Shown in pieces: positions 9,161 to 18,469 of a stretch of DNA of 62,080 nt (its first letter is position 1; each line of letters opens with the position of its first letter). The stretch is from assembly GCA_902794405.1 (NCBI GenBank), contig CADBHI010000005.1:1-62080 (forward strand), written 5' to 3'. Below the pieces are notes generated by a model. The model saw nothing but the letters and a program-made list of their open reading frames with translations, did no database searches and was not told where the DNA came from. The position numbers and the translations under genes are program-made. The stretch comes from an uncultured Prevotellaceae bacterium. GTDB taxonomy: Bacteria; Bacteroidota; Bacteroidia; Bacteroidales; Bacteroidaceae.

Positions 9161-11203
9161 ATGAGAAAACTATTTCTATCACTTCTGATTGCCAACTGTA
9201 CCTTCTGCTTGGCACAGAACCCTTACCTGCCTTTGTGGGAGCATCTGCCCGACGGTGAGCCCCGCGTGTTTGAAGACCCTGACCAGCCCGGCAAGTACCG
9301 CGCCTACATCATTGGTTCGCACGACGTGACCTATACGGCTTACTGCGGACCCGATATCCGCATGTGGTCAGCACCCGTCGAGGACCTCAGCCAATGGCGC
9401 GACGAGGGTCCCATCTTCAAGTGGTTCGTCAGCGGACAATGGGACACCATGTATGCCCCTGACCTCGTTTGTACCACCGACCGTGCTACCGGCAAGAAGA
9501 CCTACTGGCTCTATCCCCACAGTCGCGGCTGGCGCCGTACGCCGATGGTGTGTAAGGGCGACCGTCCCAATGGTCCCTTTACGCCCGTGAACCTGACTGA
9601 GGACGGCACCCAGTGCCTGCCTGGCTCACTCATCGACTTCGACCCCTCTGTGTTTATTGAGAACATCACCAACAAGAAGGACAAGGACTACGACAAGGGC
9701 TACCGTGCCTACGTGTTCTACGGCTTCCAGCATTCCACAGCCTGCGAGCTCGACCAGAACACGATGTACTCGAAGCGCGAGGGCACGGAACTGATTGACC
9801 CGTTCATTCCCGCCAGTAGCGCCGACGGCCGACTACTCGACCGTGCAGGCAGCGAGTACAAAGCCCTCTATCAGGGACAGAACCCTTTGGACTTCAACTT
9901 CTTCGAGGCTTCCTCTATCCGTCAGGTTGGCAACAAATACGTAATGGTGTTCTCTGGCTATAGCGGCAAGGAATACGGATTAGGCAACACGAACTCGGCC
10001 CTGCGCTATGCTTACGGCGACTCCCCCCTTGGTCCCTGGCGTTCAGGTGGCGTGCTTGTTGACTCTCGTGGTGTTGTCGTTGGCGAAGACGGTGGCAAGC
10101 TGATTACCACTAATGCCGGTCACAACACTCACGGTTCGCTGCAAGAAATCAATGGCCAATGGTATGTGTTCTATCATCGTCCACCGCGCGGCTTCGGTAA
10201 TGCCCGTCAGGCAATGGTGGCTCCCGTGAAGATTGTGTGGGACAAGAAGCCCGTAGCCAAGGGTGGCGTGGTGAAGATTACTGGTTACGACCCCTTCGTG
10301 AAAGGTAACGAATGGACGGCAAAGGCCTCTGATGGCAACGAGTATACGGGTGCCGAGGTGACCAGCGAAGGTTTCCAGATCTTCGGCCTACCTCCTTATG
10401 CCTACTACTCGGCTGGTATCGCCTGCTTTATGTACGGTCCTAACGCTAATCAGTATATGCAGGACAACCACGATGTATGGAACAACTCGATGGATCTCGC
10501 CGGCATTCAGAACGGCGGCATCATCGGCTTTAAGTACTTTGGATTTGGCGGTCTGGCTCAGGACACTAAGGGTTGCAAGGCCTTCGAGGGTACTAAGAAA
10601 GGCGACAAGACTATGATTCAACTGTTCCTGACATCGGGTGGCAAGGGTGCTTTCAAGCTCCATGTCAAGCTCGATGACCCCTGGAAGGGACAGGAGATTG
10701 CCACCATCGATGTAAATGCTACCGACCAGAAGAAGCCCATGACAGTTGGTTCCGAGGTGCCCGATGTCGAAGGACTTACGGGTAAACATGCTATCTACCT
10801 CGTGGCCGAGGGTCCCGATATTCAGCAGCCCGAGCAGCCTCAGGGCCGCCCACAGTTTGGCCGTCGCCCACAGGAGCCCCAGCGTCCGCAGGGACTGTTC
10901 GATCTCCACGGTATCAGCTTCAGCAAGGGCGTCAGCATGACTACTCCTATAGTGCCACAGGTCACCATTTACGTTGACGGTCAGAAGCTGAACATCCCCG
11001 AGCGTCCTATCATGTCGACTAATGCCAACGGCTATACCGAGTGTAACCACTATCAGCTCTACGCTCCGAGAAAGGAAGGTGCGAAGATCGAGGCCAAGTC
11101 CGACGTTCCTGACGTAAAGTTTGAGATTATCAACGGCAAGGATTGTCGCGCAACGGTGAAAGCTACTTATAAGGGACAGACCAAGTATTTCCTGATTAAT
11201 TAA
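9161..11203 (+). CDS. GH43 family glycosidase with C-terminal CBM6-like module
   Basis: 680 residues with a signal peptide (MRKLFLSLLIANCTFCLAQ). Residues about 25-390 fit the five-bladed propeller of GH43-type arabinofuranosidase/xylosidase enzymes: RVFEDPDQPGKYRAY, DTMYAPDLV, FFEASSIRQVG with the likely acid Glu, and the NTHGSLQEINGQWYVFYHR repeat. After that comes a CBM6-like region (LHVKLDDPWKGQEIATIDV) and a last beta domain. A proline/glutamine/arginine-rich insert (about 553-577, QQPEQPQGRPQFGRRPQEPQ) interrupts the CBM just before LFDLHGISFSKG. Last gene of the + operon; substrate cannot be fixed from sequence. Confidence 0.82.
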   Translation: MRKLFLSLLIANCTFCLAQNPYLPLWEHLPDGEPRVFEDPDQPGKYRAYIIGSHDVTYTAYCGPDIRMWSAPVEDLSQWRDEGPIFKWFVSGQWDTMYAPDLVCTTDRATGKKTYWLYPHSRGWRRTPMVCKGDRPNGPFTPVNLTEDGTQCLPGSLIDFDPSVFIENITNKKDKDYDKGYRAYVFYGFQHSTACELDQNTMYSKREGTELIDPFIPASSADGRLLDRAGSEYKALYQGQNPLDFNFFEASSIRQVGNKYVMVFSGYSGKEYGLGNTNSALRYAYGDSPLGPWRSGGVLVDSRGVVVGEDGGKLITTNAGHNTHGSLQEINGQWYVFYHRPPRGFGNARQAMVAPVKIVWDKKPVAKGGVVKITGYDPFVKGNEWTAKASDGNEYTGAEVTSEGFQIFGLPPYAYYSAGIACFMYGPNANQYMQDNHDVWNNSMDLAGIQNGGIIGFKYFGFGGLAQDTKGCKAFEGTKKGDKTMIQLFLTSGGKGAFKLHVKLDDPWKGQEIATIDVNATDQKKPMTVGSEVPDVEGLTGKHAIYLVAEGPDIQQPEQPQGRPQFGRRPQEPQRPQGLFDLHGISFSKGVSMTTPIVPQVTIYVDGQKLNIPERPIMSTNANGYTECNHYQLYAPRKEGAKIEAKSDVPDVKFEIINGKDCRATVKATYKGQTKYFLIN

Positions 11204-11229
11204 GACTGGATACTGACTCCCACCTCTAC

Positions 11230-11254
11230 CCCTCCCCTAAGGGAGGGATTTTTT
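11230..11254 (+). terminator. Rho-independent-like terminator of the GH operon, GC-palindrome family
   Basis: CCCTCCC (11230-11236), loop CTAA, GGGAGGG (11241-11247), then a T-run to 11254, placed between the stop of the GH43 gene and the convergent luxS gene. The preceding CCCACCTCTA extends the match to the palindrome at gpsA/lysS, so this terminator appears to be a member of the dispersed GC-rich repeat family. A second, weaker pair (GCCCTCC / GGAGGGC) follows at about 11262-11292. Confidence 0.65.
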
Positions 11255-11308
11255 GTAAGTAGCCCTCCTTTCAAGGGGAAGAAACGGAGGGCTATAATTC
11301 TTCGCCCT

Positions 11309-11803
11309 CTACGCGTCAGCAAAAACCTTTCCGTCGTCGAGGGTAATCTGCAGTTTGGTGTACTCACTATGGAAATCATGTTCCAAGCGGTCGAGATAGC
11401 GGGCACTCTCCCACTTGCACATAGGCAGGTCGTGGAGCAGGTAGTTGCCACAAGCCTCGGGGCGAGTGGCGGGCACCTCCGTCTGAGTGAGAATCCATTG
11501 TAGGCACCTAATGGTGAGGCGTCGCATATCCTCCACGCTGTAGGTTCCCGTCATAATGATATACATACCCGTGAGACATCCCATAGGGCCAACGTATACC
11601 ACATCGTCCTTCACTTCCGAGTTGCGGAACCAGGTGGCCATCAGGTGTTCCAGGCTGTGAATGGCAGCAGGCGCTACGGCAGGTTCCTTGTTAGGCTCCG
11701 TGATACGCAGGTCGAAAGTGGTGAAACCTTTATCCACGCGCGAAACGTAGATACCCGGCTTCAATTGGGTGTGGTCGATGGTGAAACTTTGTATTACTTC
11801 CAT
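11309..11803 (-). CDS. luxS: S-ribosylhomocysteine lyase LuxS
   Basis: 164 residues, the usual LuxS length. It converts S-ribosylhomocysteine to homocysteine and 4,5-dihydroxy-2,3-pentanedione, the precursor of AI-2, as part of the activated methyl cycle in the cytoplasm. The metal-binding HxxEH motif is visible as H49-S-L-E52-H53 and the later cysteine in RPEACGNYLLHDL completes the metal site. It has its own promoter (TACCTTTG on the minus strand, 11860-11867) and is divergent from the YfhO-type gene; no other methyl-cycle gene is adjacent. Confidence 0.96.
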   Translation of the reverse strand: MEVIQSFTIDHTQLKPGIYVSRVDKGFTTFDLRITEPNKEPAVAPAAIHSLEHLMATWFRNSEVKDDVVYVGPMGCLTGMYIIMTGTYSVEDMRRLTIRCLQWILTQTEVPATRPEACGNYLLHDLPMCKWESARYLDRLEHDFHSEYTKLQITLDDGKVFADA

Positions 11804-11859
11804 AATATTATTCGCTGATATTCATACTCATTTTCCTCTTTCCATGTAGGATTTGTGTG

Positions 11860-11867
11860 CAAAGGTA
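11860..11867 (-). promoter_or_regulatory. -7 promoter element of luxS
   Basis: TACCTTTG on the minus strand, 57 bp upstream of the luxS ATG at 11803. It matches the Bacteroidetes TAnnTTTG consensus; it is back to back with the element for the + strand gene at 11912. Confidence 0.7.
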
Positions 11868-11911
11868 CAAAATAATTCCTTCTTTTTACCACCTTATTAC
11901 TATTTTATTTG

Positions 11912-11919
11912 TACCTTTG
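11912..11919 (+). promoter_or_regulatory. -7 promoter element of the YfhO-type gene
   Basis: TACCTTTG lies 28 bp before the ATG at 11947. The longest open frame begins at 11857, upstream of this element, so the start at 11947 is the supported one. Confidence 0.72.
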
Positions 11920-11946
11920 CAGGCAGAATTACTAAAATTACAAGTT

Positions 11947-14439
11947 ATGACTACATTGAAAAGACTGCTGCCCGACATTGTGGCAGTTGTATTGTTTGCA
12001 GTAGTGGCCTTTGCCTATTTCTTTCCTGCCGACACAGAGGGGCGCATTCTCTACCGTCACGATTCCTCGGCGGGCGTAGGAGCAGGACAGGAGCAGGAGG
12101 CGTATTACCAGCGTACTGGCGAGCGTACCCGATGGACTAATGCTTTGTTCTGCGGCATGCCTACCTTCCAATCGGCGCCGTCGTACAAGAGTACCGACGT
12201 CCTCTACTCGTTCATCGACATCTACCGCCTTTGGCTGCCTGAGAACGTGAGACTGCTGTTTGCCTATCTCTTAGGCTTCTATATTCTGTTGAGGGCTTTC
12301 GACTTCAGGTCTTACTTGGCGGCATTAGGTTCGGTAATGTGGGCCTTCTCCACCTATTTCCTCATCATCATTGCTGCGGGCCATATATGGAAGGTGTGGG
12401 CGTTGGGTTACCTGCCGCCGATGATAGCAGGTATTGTGCTTGCCTACCGAGGGCGCTATTTAGCGGGACTCATCGTGACGGCCATCTTCGCCGCCCTCGA
12501 GGTGTTTGCCAACCATGTGCAGATGACCTATTACTACCTGTTCATTATTGCGCTGATGATCATTGCCTTCCTGATTGAGGGCATTCGAGAAAAGAAGTAC
12601 GCCCACCTGCTGAAGGCTACTGGCGTGTGCATTATTGGCGGAGCATTGGGTATACTGATCAACTTGTCAAACCTATACCACACGTGGCAGTACAGCCAGG
12701 AATCGATGCGCGGCAAGAGCGAACTGGTGAAGGCCCACTCGGCCAACCAGACGGACAGCGGTCTGGAGCGCGACTATATCACGCAATGGTCGTACGGCAT
12801 CGGCGAAACCTGGTCACTACTGGTACCCAATGTCAAGGGTGGTGCTTCGGTGCCCTTAGCAGCCAACAAGACGGCTATGGCTCACGCCGACAACAACTAT
12901 ATCAGCATTTACCAGCAGTTAGGCCAGTACTGGGGCGAACAACCTGGTACGCAAGGACCCGTCTATGTAGGTGCCTTCGTGCTGTTCCTATTCGTGCTCG
13001 GTCTGTTTATCGTGAAGGGTCCCATGAAATGGGCGCTGCTGGCGGCTACCATATTGAGCATCATGCTGGCATGGGGTAAGAACTTCATGGGGCTGACCGA
13101 CTTCTTTATCGACTACTTCCCGATGTATGCCAAGTTCCGCACGGTGGCCTCCATCCTGGTCATTGCCGAATTCACCATTCCGCTGCTGGCCATGCTGGCG
13201 CTGAAGAAGGTGGTGGACGAGCCCGAGATACTGACCCAGAAAATCAAGTATGTATATGCTTCATTTGCCCTGACGGGCGGCATGGCCCTGCTGTTTGCCG
13301 TTATGCCCGACCTGTTCTTCGGCAACTACGTATCGTCGGGCGAAATGCAGGCTTTGTCACAATTCCCTGCCGACCAGTTGCAGCCGCTGCTTACGAACCT
13401 TTCCGAGATGCGTCGTGCCCTGTTCACCAGCGATGCTTGGCGCTCGTTCTTCATCATCGTTGTTGGCGTGCTCTGTCTGCTACTGTACAAGGCCAAGAAA
13501 CTGCGTGCCGAGTATATGACTGCGCTGCTGTTAGTGCTCTGTTTGATAGACCTCTGGACCATTAACAAGCGCTATCTGAACGACTCCATGTTCGTTCCCA
13601 AGGCTGAGCGTGAGATGGCACAGCCTATGACTGAGACCGACCAGATGATACTGGCCGACAAGACATTAGACTATCGCGTACTGAACCTGGCTTCGAACAC
13701 CTTCAATGAGAACGAGACCTCCTATTACCATAAGTCCATCGGCGGCTATCACGCTGCCAAGCTGCGCCGCTATCAGGAACTCATTGAGGCTTACATCGCG
13801 CCTGAGATGCAGCCCGCTTTCCAGGCAATAGCAAAGGTTGCAGGCGATATGACGCAGGTGAAGGGCGACTCCATCTACCCCGTGTTGAACATGCTCAACA
13901 CCCGCTATTTCATCCTGCCTTTGCAAGAGGGCAAGACGGTACCTATCGAGAATCCATACGCATACGGCAACGCCTGGTTTGTTGACAACGTGAAGTTCGT
14001 GGACAACGCTAACCAGGAACTCGATGCCTTAGGCCAGCTCGACCTGCGTCACGAGGCTGTGGCCGATGCGAAGTTCCGCGAGCAGCTGAAGCCTGTAGCT
14101 GAAGAGGCTGCCGACTCTGCCAGCATTGTCACCCTGACGGCCTATGAGCCTAACAAGCTGACCTACGACGTCAAGTCGGTACGTGGTGGCGTGGTGGTGT
14201 TCTCGGAAATCTACTATCCGGGCTGGACAGCCACCATCGACGGCGAGCCTGTAGAGTTGGGACGCGTTGACTATGTGCTGCGAGCACTCACCGTCACACC
14301 CGGACAGCATCAGGTGGAACTGTCGTTCTTCCCCAAGTCGCTGGACATTACCGAGAGCGTAGCCTACGCTTCATTCGGTCTTTTAGCTATATTGCTGGTT
14401 TTGGCCGTGTTCCTGTATTACCGCAGGAACCGGTCATAA
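11947..14439 (+). CDS. YfhO-type multi-pass membrane protein
   Basis: About 830 residues from the start set by the promoter (MTTLKRLLPDIVAVVLF...). Many hydrophobic segments alternate with loops through about residue 540, followed by a large C-terminal non-cytoplasmic domain containing YYPGWTATIDGEPVELGRVDYVLRA and one or two final membrane helices before YYRRNRS. That layout and the PGW.A.IDG motif are typical of bacterial YfhO-family proteins, which resemble GT-C glycosyltransferases and have been linked to lipid-linked sugar transfer to surface polymers. Substrate unknown. Single-gene unit, convergent with fucP one base after its stop. Confidence 0.8.
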   Translation: MTTLKRLLPDIVAVVLFAVVAFAYFFPADTEGRILYRHDSSAGVGAGQEQEAYYQRTGERTRWTNALFCGMPTFQSAPSYKSTDVLYSFIDIYRLWLPENVRLLFAYLLGFYILLRAFDFRSYLAALGSVMWAFSTYFLIIIAAGHIWKVWALGYLPPMIAGIVLAYRGRYLAGLIVTAIFAALEVFANHVQMTYYYLFIIALMIIAFLIEGIREKKYAHLLKATGVCIIGGALGILINLSNLYHTWQYSQESMRGKSELVKAHSANQTDSGLERDYITQWSYGIGETWSLLVPNVKGGASVPLAANKTAMAHADNNYISIYQQLGQYWGEQPGTQGPVYVGAFVLFLFVLGLFIVKGPMKWALLAATILSIMLAWGKNFMGLTDFFIDYFPMYAKFRTVASILVIAEFTIPLLAMLALKKVVDEPEILTQKIKYVYASFALTGGMALLFAVMPDLFFGNYVSSGEMQALSQFPADQLQPLLTNLSEMRRALFTSDAWRSFFIIVVGVLCLLLYKAKKLRAEYMTALLLVLCLIDLWTINKRYLNDSMFVPKAEREMAQPMTETDQMILADKTLDYRVLNLASNTFNENETSYYHKSIGGYHAAKLRRYQELIEAYIAPEMQPAFQAIAKVAGDMTQVKGDSIYPVLNMLNTRYFILPLQEGKTVPIENPYAYGNAWFVDNVKFVDNANQELDALGQLDLRHEAVADAKFREQLKPVAEEAADSASIVTLTAYEPNKLTYDVKSVRGGVVVFSEIYYPGWTATIDGEPVELGRVDYVLRALTVTPGQHQVELSFFPKSLDITESVAYASFGLLAILLVLAVFLYYRRNRS

Positions 14440-14440
14440 C

Positions 14441-15790
14441 CTATCCATAATACTGGCTGGCAATACTATGCCTAACATAGCCCCGATGTCCGTACACAGC
14501 TACCACACAGAAGCAGACAAGGGGTATGATGAATGAGATATTAGTAGCCGGCAATCCCAAGAAAGAAATCTGAGCATCGATAATGGCAGCTTGAAAGGCG
14601 GGGAACAATGCTCCGCCCGATACTGCCATTGTCATTCCCGCGCTGGCCAGCTTCACCTGCCGGCCCATGTTGCGTAGCGATATGCCATAGATGGTGGCAA
14701 ACATCAGCGACATGCAGAAGCTTACCATGATCAGGCAGTACAAGCCGTTACGGTCAGTAAAGAACATGATGCCGATAGTCAGCACAACGGCAGCTATGGC
14801 CATAACAGCCAGCAGCCTGCCTGCTTCGATGTATTTCAGTAGCCACGTACAGAGGAAACGTCCCACGGCAAACATGGCCATAGCGATAATATTATACTTC
14901 TGCGCTTCCATCATGGCTGTCGTCTCGTCCATGCCCTCTGCCAGGAAGATGCGTGAACCGTATTGCAGGATATAAGCCCAGCAGCATACCTGTGCACCCA
15001 CATAGAAGAACTGCGTAATAACTCCTTCACGATAGTTTTTGGCCTTGGCAACTTGCTTCACCTGCCGCCACAGATGCCTCGACGACGACAATTGGTTGAT
15101 GGTAGCTTTGGGGTTGTAGAAGAAGATGACCACCAACAGTATCACAATAACAGCTACAATATAGACATAGGGCTGGATCAGCACCCCAAGGTCGTGGTCC
15201 TTGATGATTTCAAACTGGCGTTCAGGTAGCCCCGAACGTTCCAAGGACGACAAAGGACTCATACCTGCTTGTATGACGTCGCGCACAACGAACATACCCA
15301 CTAAAGCTCCCAAGGCGTTGAACGACTGTACCAGATTCAATCGTCCGATACCACTCTCCTCACTGCCCATGCTGTAGACCAAGGGATGGCAGCAAGTCTC
15401 GAGGAAAGCCAGTCCACAGGTCATGGTGAAGTAGGCCAGCAGAAACGGCGGAAACACGCCCAGCGTCTTAGCCGGCAGGAACAGGAGTGCTCCTAGGGCA
15501 TAAACGGCCAGTCCCGTCATCACACCCGCCTTGAAGCGGTATTTCATTATCAACCACGCCGCCGGAAAGGCCATGACCAAATAGCCCAAGTGGTTGGCAA
15601 CGACGGCCATACCGCCTTCGCTCACGCTGATTCTGAATATCTTTGAGAAGGCGCTGGCCATCGTCGAAGTCATGTCGTTGGTAAAGCCCCACAACGCAAA
15701 ACAGCAGGCAATAAGGGCGAACGGATATATCTGTTTCCTGTTCAGTTCTCCGAACAGTTGATACTTGGATTTTAGGACTGGTAGTTTCAT
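14441..15790 (-). CDS. fucP: L-fucose:H+ symporter family permease (MFS)
   Basis: 449 residues from the ATG at 15790; the longer frame to 15820 begins upstream of the -7 element and is not used. A 12-helix MFS protein. FALWGFTNDMTS near the N-terminus and FLETCCHPLVYSMG in the fourth helix region match the acidic residues that couple proton movement to sugar binding in FucP. It would import L-fucose (or a related 6-deoxy or aldose sugar) across the inner membrane. It is divergently transcribed from fkp, whose product uses L-fucose, which strengthens the substrate call. Confidence 0.85.
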   Translation of the reverse strand: MKLPVLKSKYQLFGELNRKQIYPFALIACCFALWGFTNDMTSTMASAFSKIFRISVSEGGMAVVANHLGYLVMAFPAAWLIMKYRFKAGVMTGLAVYALGALLFLPAKTLGVFPPFLLAYFTMTCGLAFLETCCHPLVYSMGSEESGIGRLNLVQSFNALGALVGMFVVRDVIQAGMSPLSSLERSGLPERQFEIIKDHDLGVLIQPYVYIVAVIVILLVVIFFYNPKATINQLSSSRHLWRQVKQVAKAKNYREGVITQFFYVGAQVCCWAYILQYGSRIFLAEGMDETTAMMEAQKYNIIAMAMFAVGRFLCTWLLKYIEAGRLLAVMAIAAVVLTIGIMFFTDRNGLYCLIMVSFCMSLMFATIYGISLRNMGRQVKLASAGMTMAVSGGALFPAFQAAIIDAQISFLGLPATNISFIIPLVCFCVVAVYGHRGYVRHSIASQYYG

Positions 15791-15809
15791 ATCATTATAG
15801 TTTTGTTGG

Positions 15810-15817
15810 CAAAAATA
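15810..15817 (-). promoter_or_regulatory. -7 promoter element of fucP
   Basis: TATTTTTG on the minus strand, 19 bp upstream of the ATG at 15790. It rules out the in-frame ATG at 15820 as the start. Confidence 0.65.
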
Positions 15818-15860
15818 CAAAAAAGAATGTAAAAAGCTTCAACTTTAGGAAAAAAAGTAC

Positions 15861-15868
15861 TATTTTTG
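15861..15868 (+). promoter_or_regulatory. -7 promoter element of fkp
   Basis: TATTTTTG, 21 bp before the fkp ATG at 15890, with TTTAGG further upstream as a poor -33 candidate. The fucP element is only 43 bp away on the other strand, so both promoters could share regulation. Confidence 0.65.
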
Positions 15869-15889
15869 CAGAAAGAAAACCCTTAAAGC

Positions 15890-18469
15890 ATGAAAATATT
15901 ACTTTCCCTGCCCCCAAATCTGGTAGATTGCTTCCATGATATCACCGGTCTTAGCCGCGACGAATACTTCTGTACCTGCGACCCTGTGGGCCATCGGCTC
16001 GGTAGTGGCGGAGGCACCTCTTGGCTGCTTGAACAATGCTGCGGTGACCATGCGTCGTTCGAAGAATGGTTACCCAAGGACAAGCGCATCCTCGTGCATG
16101 CCGGTGGACAGAGCCGACGGTTGCCGTCGTATGCTGTCAGCGGCAAAATTCTGATGCCGGTTCCCGTATTCCGCTGGGAGCGTGGCCAGCGCCTGTCGCA
16201 GACGCTGCTCGACCTTCAGCTGCCGCTCTATCGGCGACTGATGGATTTGGCCCCACAGAACATCCACACGATGGTGGTCAGCGGTGACGTCTACATCCGC
16301 GCCACACAACCCCTGCAGCCCGTGCCCGATGCCGATGTGGTGTGCTACGGTCTGTGGCTACCTGCCTCAACGGCCAAGAACCACGGCGTGTTCGTCAGCA
16401 GTCGCAAGACACCCACCGTGCTGAAGCAGATGCTCCAGAAACCGTCAGTACAAACGCTGACCGAACTTCAGAAGAAGCACTTCTTCCTGACCGACATCGG
16501 CGTGTGGATGCTCTCCGACAAGGCAGTCCGCCTGCTGAAGAAGCGCTGTATGAGCCCCATGAGCCCCATTGGCCCAACATCCTTCAAAGACTACGACCTC
16601 TACGGCGAGTTCGGCTGCACCCTTGGCACCAACCCCACCATCGACGACCCTGAGTTGCGCGAGCTGACGGTGGCTATCCTGCCGCTGCCTGGTGGCGAGT
16701 TCTACCACTTCGGCACCTCACGCGAGATGATTTCCTCGACGCTGGCCGTCCAGGACCTTGTCAGCGACCAGCGTGAAATCATGCACCTCGACCGCAAACC
16801 TCATCCCACCATCTTCGTACAGAACTCCATCATGGACATCGGGTTCACCGAGGAGAATACCAATATATGGATTGAGAATTCACACGTTGGATCCAAGTGG
16901 CATCTCACCCACGACAACGTCATTACTGGTGTGCCCCGCAACGACTGGGACATCAGCCTTGAGCCCGGCGAATGCATCGACGTCACTCCCGTGGGCGACA
17001 GCGACTACGAGATGCGCCGCTACCACATCACCGATGCCGTCGACAGCAATGCCCTGGCCGAGCGTGCCAACCTGAAGCGACTCTTCCAACAGCGCCAGGA
17101 GTACCAGCGCCAGAACTGGCAACAGATGGCTGCTAACTGGCAGCACTCGGTCTTCTACCAGCTTGACTTGGCCGATGCCGCCGCGCAGTTCAAGCGTTAC
17201 GACATACCGCTGCCGCAACCTCTGCCCGACGATGCTCCATTAATGACCCGCATCCACGATGCCATGTTCCGAGGTGATAGTGACAAGGCGTTCGGCCTGC
17301 TGCGCGAAGGGATGATACAGACCCAGCCTCAGTCCCTCACTAAAGGGCGGGGAGTGGGCAGTCCCCTCTCCGACCAGATTGTCTGGGCACGCTCCCCTGT
17401 GCGCATCGACATTGCCGGAGGATGGACCGATACCCCACCCTTCTGTCTCTTAGAGGGCGGCAACGTCATCAACCTCGCCATCGAACTGAACGGACAGCCA
17501 CCCTTACAATGTTACGTCAAGCCCTGTCGTGAGTACCACATCGTGCTGCGTAGCATCGACCTTGGTGCCTCAGAGGTGGTGGAGACCTACGAACAGCTGT
17601 CCGACTATAATAAGGTGGGCTCCCCCTTCTCCATTCCCAAGGCGGCACTCACCCTCGCCGGCTTCACATCCTCTTCTGGACTCTTGTCGCTTACCGATTA
17701 CCTCAAGTCCTTCGGCTGTGGCATTGAGCTGACTCTTCTCTCGGCCATACCTGCCGGCAGCGGACTCGGCACGTCGAGCATCCTCGCTGCTACTGTTCTC
17801 GGAGCCTTGAACGACTTCTGCGGACTGGGCTGGGACAAGAACGAGATCGGCCATCGCACACTCCTCCTCGAACAGCTGCTCACTACTGGCGGCGGCTGGC
17901 AGGATCAGTTTGGAGGTGTGCTCGGAGGTGTCAAGCTGCTGCAGACGCAGCGTGGTTTCAGTCAGGCGCCTGTGGTGCGCTGGCTGCCCGATGCCCTCTA
18001 TACGCAGCCCGAGTATGCCCAGTGTCATTTGTTGTACTACACCGGCATCACCCGCACGGCCAAGACCATCCTCGCCGAGATTGTGCGGCGCATGTTCCTC
18101 AACGAGCACGACCAACTGCAACTGTTGCGCGACATGAAGCAACACACCCTCGACATGTACGAGGCCATCCAGCGTCAGGACTTCCAACTCATGGGCCGTC
18201 TCGTGCGCAAGACGTGGCAGCAGAACCAGCTGCTCGACAGCGGCACCAACCCTTCCGAAGTAGCAGCCCTGACTACCCTCGTCGACGACCTCTGCCTTGG
18301 CTACAAACTGCCCGGCGCAGGCGGTGGCGGCTATCTCTACATGGTTGCCAAAGACCCCGAGGCTGCTGCCCGCATCAAGACCATCCTCAACGACAACCGC
18401 CGCAACCCTAACGCCCGCTTCGTCGAAATGACCCTCTCGAAGAACGGTCTCCAAATCTCCCGCAGCTAA
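15890..18469 (+). CDS. fkp: Bifunctional L-fucokinase / GDP-L-fucose pyrophosphorylase
   Basis: 859 residues, somewhat shorter than the roughly 950-residue Bacteroides fragilis FKP. The N-terminal half is a guanylyltransferase with VHAGGQSRRLPSYAVSGK (about 69-86). The C-terminal half is a GHMP kinase with SPVRIDIAGGWTDTPPF and the nucleotide loop LLSAIPAGSGLGTSS. Together they phosphorylate free L-fucose and then make GDP-L-fucose, the salvage route for fucosylated surface glycans. The linker between the halves (around codons 480-495, QSLTKGRGVGSPL) is encoded by a copy of the GC-rich palindrome family. The stop codon overlaps the ATG of the GSCFA gene (TAATG). Divergent from fucP. Confidence 0.93.
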   Translation: MKILLSLPPNLVDCFHDITGLSRDEYFCTCDPVGHRLGSGGGTSWLLEQCCGDHASFEEWLPKDKRILVHAGGQSRRLPSYAVSGKILMPVPVFRWERGQRLSQTLLDLQLPLYRRLMDLAPQNIHTMVVSGDVYIRATQPLQPVPDADVVCYGLWLPASTAKNHGVFVSSRKTPTVLKQMLQKPSVQTLTELQKKHFFLTDIGVWMLSDKAVRLLKKRCMSPMSPIGPTSFKDYDLYGEFGCTLGTNPTIDDPELRELTVAILPLPGGEFYHFGTSREMISSTLAVQDLVSDQREIMHLDRKPHPTIFVQNSIMDIGFTEENTNIWIENSHVGSKWHLTHDNVITGVPRNDWDISLEPGECIDVTPVGDSDYEMRRYHITDAVDSNALAERANLKRLFQQRQEYQRQNWQQMAANWQHSVFYQLDLADAAAQFKRYDIPLPQPLPDDAPLMTRIHDAMFRGDSDKAFGLLREGMIQTQPQSLTKGRGVGSPLSDQIVWARSPVRIDIAGGWTDTPPFCLLEGGNVINLAIELNGQPPLQCYVKPCREYHIVLRSIDLGASEVVETYEQLSDYNKVGSPFSIPKAALTLAGFTSSSGLLSLTDYLKSFGCGIELTLLSAIPAGSGLGTSSILAATVLGALNDFCGLGWDKNEIGHRTLLLEQLLTTGGGWQDQFGGVLGGVKLLQTQRGFSQAPVVRWLPDALYTQPEYAQCHLLYYTGITRTAKTILAEIVRRMFLNEHDQLQLLRDMKQHTLDMYEAIQRQDFQLMGRLVRKTWQQNQLLDSGTNPSEVAALTTLVDDLCLGYKLPGAGGGGYLYMVAKDPEAAARIKTILNDNRRNPNARFVEMTLSKNGLQISRS
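17331..17371 (+). repeat. GC-rich repeat encoding the FKP interdomain linker
   Basis: CCCTCACTAAAGGG followed by CGGGGAGTGGG. The last part matches the intergenic copy near 41722-41748 (CCCCTTAAGGGG, then TGGGGAGTGG). The frame stays open and the residues fall between the two enzymatic domains. Confidence 0.6.

Noticed and set aside
17570-18454. Minus-strand open frame of 294 codons opposite fkp
   Set aside because: The fkp kinase domain in the same place has clear GHMP motifs; the antisense frame has none.
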